A DNA stretch of 20,708 nt, taken from contig JALWSL010000373.1 of assembly GCA_027080405.1 (NCBI GenBank), positions 1-20,708 of the forward strand, read 5' to 3'. A program made the translations under genes and the position numbers. A model generated the notes under the pieces. It saw nothing but the letters and a program-made list of their open reading frames with translations. It was not told the DNA's origin and did not search any database. The stretch is from Planctomycetaceae bacterium. GTDB lineage: Bacteria; Planctomycetota; Planctomycetia; Planctomycetales; Planctomycetaceae. Each line of letters opens with the position of its first letter. The first letter of the stretch is position 1. Below, piece after piece: positions 18,275-20,708 of the stretch.

Positions 18275-18302
18275 GAGTCCAAACTGGCCCCATTTTGGAC
18301 TC
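18275..18302 (+). promoter_or_regulatory. Leader hairpin upstream of the Cys-rich repeat gene
   Basis: GAGTCCAAA (18275-18283) and TTTGGACTC (18294-18302) form a perfect 9-bp stem with a 10-base loop (CTGGCCCCAT). There is no T-tract after it, so it is not a terminator. It ends 55 bases before the ATG, in the expected 5' leader, and could affect mRNA stability or bind a protein or metal-responsive RNA fold. Confidence 0.55.
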
Positions 18303-18357
18303 GGCTATCCAAGAAAGCGGGCCGATTTATTGCCTTATTTAACAGGGAGAAACAACG

Positions 18358-18819
18358 ATGCGTACAATGTTAGGATTACTGGCTGCAACAATGATGTTTG
18401 CCACTGTTGCCGACCAGGCAGAAGCAAGACGATGTCGAGTTCGAAGAGTGCGACACGTGTGCTGCCGTGTTGTCTACTGCGTTACTGACTGCTGCAAACC
18501 GAAGTGCTGTGCACCAAAATGCTGCAAGCCAAAGTGTTGCAAACCAAAATGCTGCAAACCAAAATGCTGCAAACCAAAGTGCTGTGCACCAAAATGCTGC
18601 AAGCCCAAGTGCTGCGCCCCAAAAAGCTGCTGTGCACCCAAAAGCTGTTGTGCACCTCACGGCGATGGTCACGCCCACAAGGATGTAAAAGACGCACCAA
18701 AGCCAAAGGCTAAAAAGCCAGCTGCCAAACCTGCAGTCAAAGCAGCTCCAAAACCAAAGGCTGCCAAGCCTGCTGCAAAGGCTCCAGCCAAACCAGCACC
18801 TAAAAAAGCTGCTAAATAG
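18358..18819 (+). CDS. Secreted Cys/Pro-repeat protein ([10 protein letters not shown] repeats, Lys-Ala-Pro tail)
   Basis: I do not recognise a named family. The 153-residue product has a signal peptide (1-23, [20 protein letters not shown] then AEA). A short basic, Cys-containing stretch (24-44) leads into nine CC[K/A]PK pentapeptides followed by two SCCAP[K/H] units (45-101), a His cluster HGDGHAH (101-107), and a 45-residue tail with 15 Lys, 16 Ala and 10 Pro. There are 26 cysteines in all. Repeats of CCxPx occur in high-sulfur keratin-associated proteins and in metal-binding proteins; planctomycete cell envelopes have long been described as rich in Cys and Pro protein. It could be a disulfide-crosslinked envelope protein or a metal-binding one; both are inference. 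AGGGAGA eight bases upstream is a strong ribosome site. The gene has its own candidate promoter, leader hairpin and strong terminator, and stands alone between ligA and a TPR lipoprotein. Confidence 0.85.
   Translation: MRTMLGLLAATMMFATVADQAEARRCRVRRVRHVCCRVVYCVTDCCKPKCCAPKCCKPKCCKPKCCKPKCCKPKCCAPKCCKPKCCAPKSCCAPKSCCAPHGDGHAHKDVKDAPKPKAKKPAAKPAVKAAPKPKAAKPAAKAPAKPAPKKAAK
18490..18660 (+). repeat. In-frame 15-base tandem repeats encoding CC[K/A]PK
   Basis: The DNA is built from about nine 15-base units of the form TGCTGCAAACCAAAA with small changes, then two 18-base units with an added Ser codon. The four central units are almost identical at DNA level, while outer units differ (GCACCA for AAACCA), so the array looks as if it grew by slippage or unequal recombination and could vary in length between strains. 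Confidence 0.9.
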
Positions 18820-18874
18820 TTGATTATTGGCAACTGAGCATCACTTTTAACTGCTGCTCATTGAGAAATTTGTG

Positions 18875-18912
18875 AAGAAGGGGGAGTTCATCACGCTCCT
18901 CCTTCTTTTTTT
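18875..18912 (+). terminator. Strong intrinsic terminator of the Cys-rich repeat gene
   Basis: GAAGGGGGAG (18877-18886) pairs with CTCCTCCTTC (18896-18905) with one G-U pair and a nine-base loop, followed by seven T. Two more A-T pairs can form with the A pair at 18875-18876 and the first T residues. It lies 56 bases after the stop codon. Confidence 0.88.
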
Positions 18913-19025
18913 ATTGCGCAACCTCTCCAGTAACAGGAATACGAAAGGAACGAACGGCGATGCCCGATCGACAATAAATCATCTTACTTTAACTGACATT
19001 ATGGACACTTACCCGTAAACTCAGA

Positions 19026-19054
19026 TTGACACATTGACGAGGAATCGATAGAAG
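19026..19054 (+). promoter_or_regulatory. Sigma-70-type promoter of the TPR lipoprotein gene
   Basis: A perfect TTGACA (19026-19031) is followed after 17 bases by TAGAAG (19049-19054), which matches the -10 consensus at 4 of 6. Start of transcription is expected near 19061, about 64 bases before the ATG, just before a 15-bp palindrome. Confidence 0.55.
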
Positions 19055-19064
19055 CCTGTTCTGT

Positions 19065-19079
19065 TGGTCGGTCCGACCA
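19065..19079. promoter_or_regulatory. 15-bp palindrome at the TPR gene start site (operator candidate)
   Basis: TGGTCGG (19065-19071) and CCGACCA (19073-19079) are perfect inverted arms around a single T. The one-base centre is too tight for an RNA hairpin loop, which favours a dimeric protein site. It lies just downstream of the predicted start of transcription, where a repressor would block elongation. Confidence 0.45.
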
Positions 19080-19124
19080 CTGGAAAAGCATCTCATTTTG
19101 AACTTCTATCTGTTCTGGAAAACT

Positions 19125-20450
19125 ATGCGAAATTCAATTTCAGTTGGGGTTGTGGCCTGTTTTCTGTTGTTTGGTTGCTCGAAAAGTGAACAGCCTGCAC
19201 CGAAATCGAAGGTTGTTGACAAATCAGCTTCTGCGAAAACAGAAGGAACCCAGGAATCTCCCCAAAAGCTCGACCCTCAAAAAACGATGGAGCAGGTACG
19301 GGCCTACTTCGAACAGGGAAATTACCGAGCCGCTTTTCCGCTGCTTAATCAATTGCACACTCAAAAAAACTGTCCGGCTGAGGGTTATGCAATCAGAGCC
19401 CAGATACTGGATCATAGCGGGCTGACATCCCAGGCGATTTCTTCGCTGACAATCGCGTTGACGAAAGATAAAGACCGGGCAGACTGGCACAATATGCTTG
19501 GCTTGCTCCTGGTCAAAGTGAAGAAACTTCCATTGGCCCAGCAGGCTTTCACCAAAGCGGTTGAAATTGATCCCAATTTCTCGAAGGCCTATAACAATCG
19601 CGGTCTGATGTACATCGCCATGCAGGAGTTCGGCACCGCGATCAACGACTTCAACAAGGCGATCCAGACATCTCCTGAGTATGTCGATGCCTATAACAAT
19701 CGCGGATACGCCTATCTTGAGATGGGCAACTATTCCAAGGCGATCGAAAATTTCACCCGCTCCATCACTCTTCAACCGGACTATGTGAAAGGTTACAACA
19801 ACCGGGGTTTTGCGTTGATCAAGATGGGTAATGCGGAACAGGCAATTGAGGATTTTACAAAAGCGATCGAACTTTCGCCCTACACCGTCAAACATTATCT
19901 GCACCGCCGGGATGCCTGGCTGGCCATGAAAAACGAGAAGGCTGCAGAACAGGATCTCAAACGGGCACAGTGGGTTCAAAAACTGATCCTGATCAGCAAT
20001 AAAATATCCCGTGATGACAAAAACGCAGAACTGTTCGTGGAGCGGGCCAGGCACTTTCTCGAAGGCGGAGAATACGACAAAGCGTTGGAAGATGTCGCCC
20101 TGGCCCTGAAAAGGGACAAAACGCTGTCGCGGGCATATACAACAAAAGCAAAAATTCAATTTGCCCGGAAAGAATACCAGCCTGCTATTGCCAGTTGCAC
20201 CCAAGCATTGGAGTTTGGCCCTGATTATGAGGCCAGCTCCTTGCGGGGGGACGCGTACTTGGCGATCGGCAAAATCGATGAGGCAATAGCTGATTACGAA
20301 ACAGCGAAACGATTCGACTGGGAGGTAGCCAAGGCGTTCTGGAAACGGGCAGACATCAGGAAGAAAAAGGGAGATACAGCCGGTGCAAAGGCGGATCGCG
20401 CCACGGCCCTGAAACTAGACCCCCAAATTGAAAAACGGATTACCCGCTAA
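19125..20450 (+). CDS. TPR-repeat lipoprotein
   Basis: From the ATG at 19125 the product is 441 residues. An in-frame TTG at 19098 would add nine residues before the signal peptide and is less likely. The lipoprotein signal MRNSISVGVVACFLLFGC has lipobox LFGC with the lipid-carrying Cys at position 18, so the protein is anchored to a membrane. A low-complexity Ser/Lys linker (19-50) is followed by about ten tetratricopeptide repeats (56-440), with the consensus YNNRG at 156, 190 and 224, exactly 34 residues apart, and pairs such as AIEDFTKAIELSP. TPR arrays bind other proteins or build scaffolds; no catalytic domain is present. The central repeats are near-identical in DNA (GCCTATAACAATCGCGG occurs twice, 102 bases apart), a sign of recent internal duplication. 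It has its own promoter and a palindromic operator candidate. Partner unknown. Confidence 0.92.
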   Translation: MRNSISVGVVACFLLFGCSKSEQPAPKSKVVDKSASAKTEGTQESPQKLDPQKTMEQVRAYFEQGNYRAAFPLLNQLHTQKNCPAEGYAIRAQILDHSGLTSQAISSLTIALTKDKDRADWHNMLGLLLVKVKKLPLAQQAFTKAVEIDPNFSKAYNNRGLMYIAMQEFGTAINDFNKAIQTSPEYVDAYNNRGYAYLEMGNYSKAIENFTRSITLQPDYVKGYNNRGFALIKMGNAEQAIEDFTKAIELSPYTVKHYLHRRDAWLAMKNEKAAEQDLKRAQWVQKLILISNKISRDDKNAELFVERARHFLEGGEYDKALEDVALALKRDKTLSRAYTTKAKIQFARKEYQPAIASCTQALEFGPDYEASSLRGDAYLAIGKIDEAIADYETAKRFDWEVAKAFWKRADIRKKKGDTAGAKADRATALKLDPQIEKRITR

Positions 20451-20523
20451 AAACAGGCCCTCAAATTTTGCGGGGTTTGCGGGGCACGAATGAAAAGCGT
20501 TTTTCGATCGCCCCTGGCAAAAA

Positions 20524-20687
20524 TCAACAGTGACTGAATTCAATTCCCGCCAACAGCCTTGTGGCCAATGCATTGGCCATCTGCCTCGCACGTTCTGATT
20601 CTTCGGACAAGTCCTGATGCCTTGCAGTAATTTTTCACAGATCGAGTAAACCGCTTCATGTGCAGCGGAAACTGATTTCATTCTCAT
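20524..20687 (-). pseudogene. Small reading frame apparently broken by a one-base frameshift
   Basis: On the minus strand an ATG at 20687 (or the next, at 20681) begins MRMKSVSAAHEAVYSICEK. In this frame the rest (to 20415) becomes unlike a protein, with many Trp, Cys and Pro, and runs into the TPR gene. In the next frame, from the A5 run near the Glu-Lys codons (GAAAAAT), the reading is ARHQDLSEESERARQM, then ANALATRLLAGIEFSHC and a TGA at 20524-20526, which looks like a well-formed helix. One extra A in the run, or a one-base backward slip of the ribosome there, would join the two parts into a protein of about 54 residues. No family is recognised. It could be a pseudogene, a sequencing error, a frameshifting gene, or chance. 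Confidence 0.3.
20562..20579. repeat. Perfect 18-bp palindrome
   Basis: TGGCCAATGCATTGGCCA reads the same on both strands with no central spacer. It lies downstream of the TPR gene, inside the small frameshifted frame on the minus strand. It could be a regulator site or chance; no T-tract follows, and without a loop it is unlikely to be a terminator. Confidence 0.7.
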
Positions 20688-20708
20688 CTACCCGCTGAAT
20701 AATGAAAC

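Larger units (their letters stand above)
18820..19124. other. Intergenic stretch of about 300 bases between Cys-rich gene and TPR lipoprotein
   Basis: It contains a small stem (TGAGCA 18835-18840 with TGCTCA 18855-18860), the strong terminator at 18875-18912, then about 110 bases with nothing recognised, then the TPR gene's promoter and palindrome. No small gene is supported. Confidence 0.5.

Noticed and set aside
18490..18660. Possible CRISPR-like array
   Set aside because: Units are contiguous 15-mers without spacers, in phase with a reading frame, so they are coding repeats.
18376..18713. Other frames through the Cys-rich gene, on both strands, that also stay open
   Set aside because: Openness in several frames follows from the 15-base repeat, which lacks stop codons. 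Only the frame at 18358 has a ribosome site, a signal peptide and a balanced C-terminus.
19224..20204. Minus-strand open frame of 326 codons
   Set aside because: It is the antisense shadow of the TPR lipoprotein; its regularity comes from the TPR repeats on the other strand.

Overview
The window looks like a chromosomal segment from a planctomycete (Planctomycetaceae type, moderate GC). This is inferred from the mix of genes: a secreted ThuA-domain protein, a secreted glycosidase-like protein, a zinc-ribbon/RDD membrane protein, a divergent short UvrA, a Cys/Pro-repeat secreted protein, weak or absent Shine-Dalgarno sequences on many genes, and long non-coding gaps. No mobile element, phage gene or CRISPR array was seen.

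Region 1 (1-6407, all minus strand) is an envelope-glycan cluster. In transcription order it holds a TIGR04283-like family 2 glycosyltransferase, a class I SAM methyltransferase, a WaaE-like family 2 glycosyltransferase, a TylF/MycF-type O-methyltransferase, a second small class I methyltransferase, a WaaG-like family 4 glycosyltransferase, and the first 57 codons of an MsbA-like ABC exporter that runs off the left edge. Together they suggest assembly, methylation and flipping of an LPS-core or similar lipid-linked glycan.

Region 2 (6538-12024, plus strand) carries scpA (chromosome condensation, no scpB next to it), a UvrA paralogue that has lost the insertion domain, and a secreted protein with clan GH-A-like catalytic motifs.

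Region 3 (12094-15192, minus strand) carries a membrane protein with two zinc ribbons and a C-terminal RDD domain, and a secreted ThuA-domain protein. Region 4 (15391-18195, plus strand) has tRNA-Leu(CAA) with a candidate promoter 160 bases upstream, then ligA (NAD-dependent DNA ligase) ending at a weak AT-rich terminator.

Region 5 (18213-20450, plus strand) is the most unusual part. A 153-residue secreted protein made of [10 protein letters not shown] repeats, a His cluster and a Lys/Ala/Pro tail sits in its own transcription unit, with a candidate promoter, a 9-bp leader hairpin, a good Shine-Dalgarno and a strong intrinsic terminator. It is followed by a TPR lipoprotein with a near-consensus promoter and a 15-bp palindrome at its start site. 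At the right edge a small minus-strand reading frame appears to be interrupted by a one-base frameshift in an A-run.
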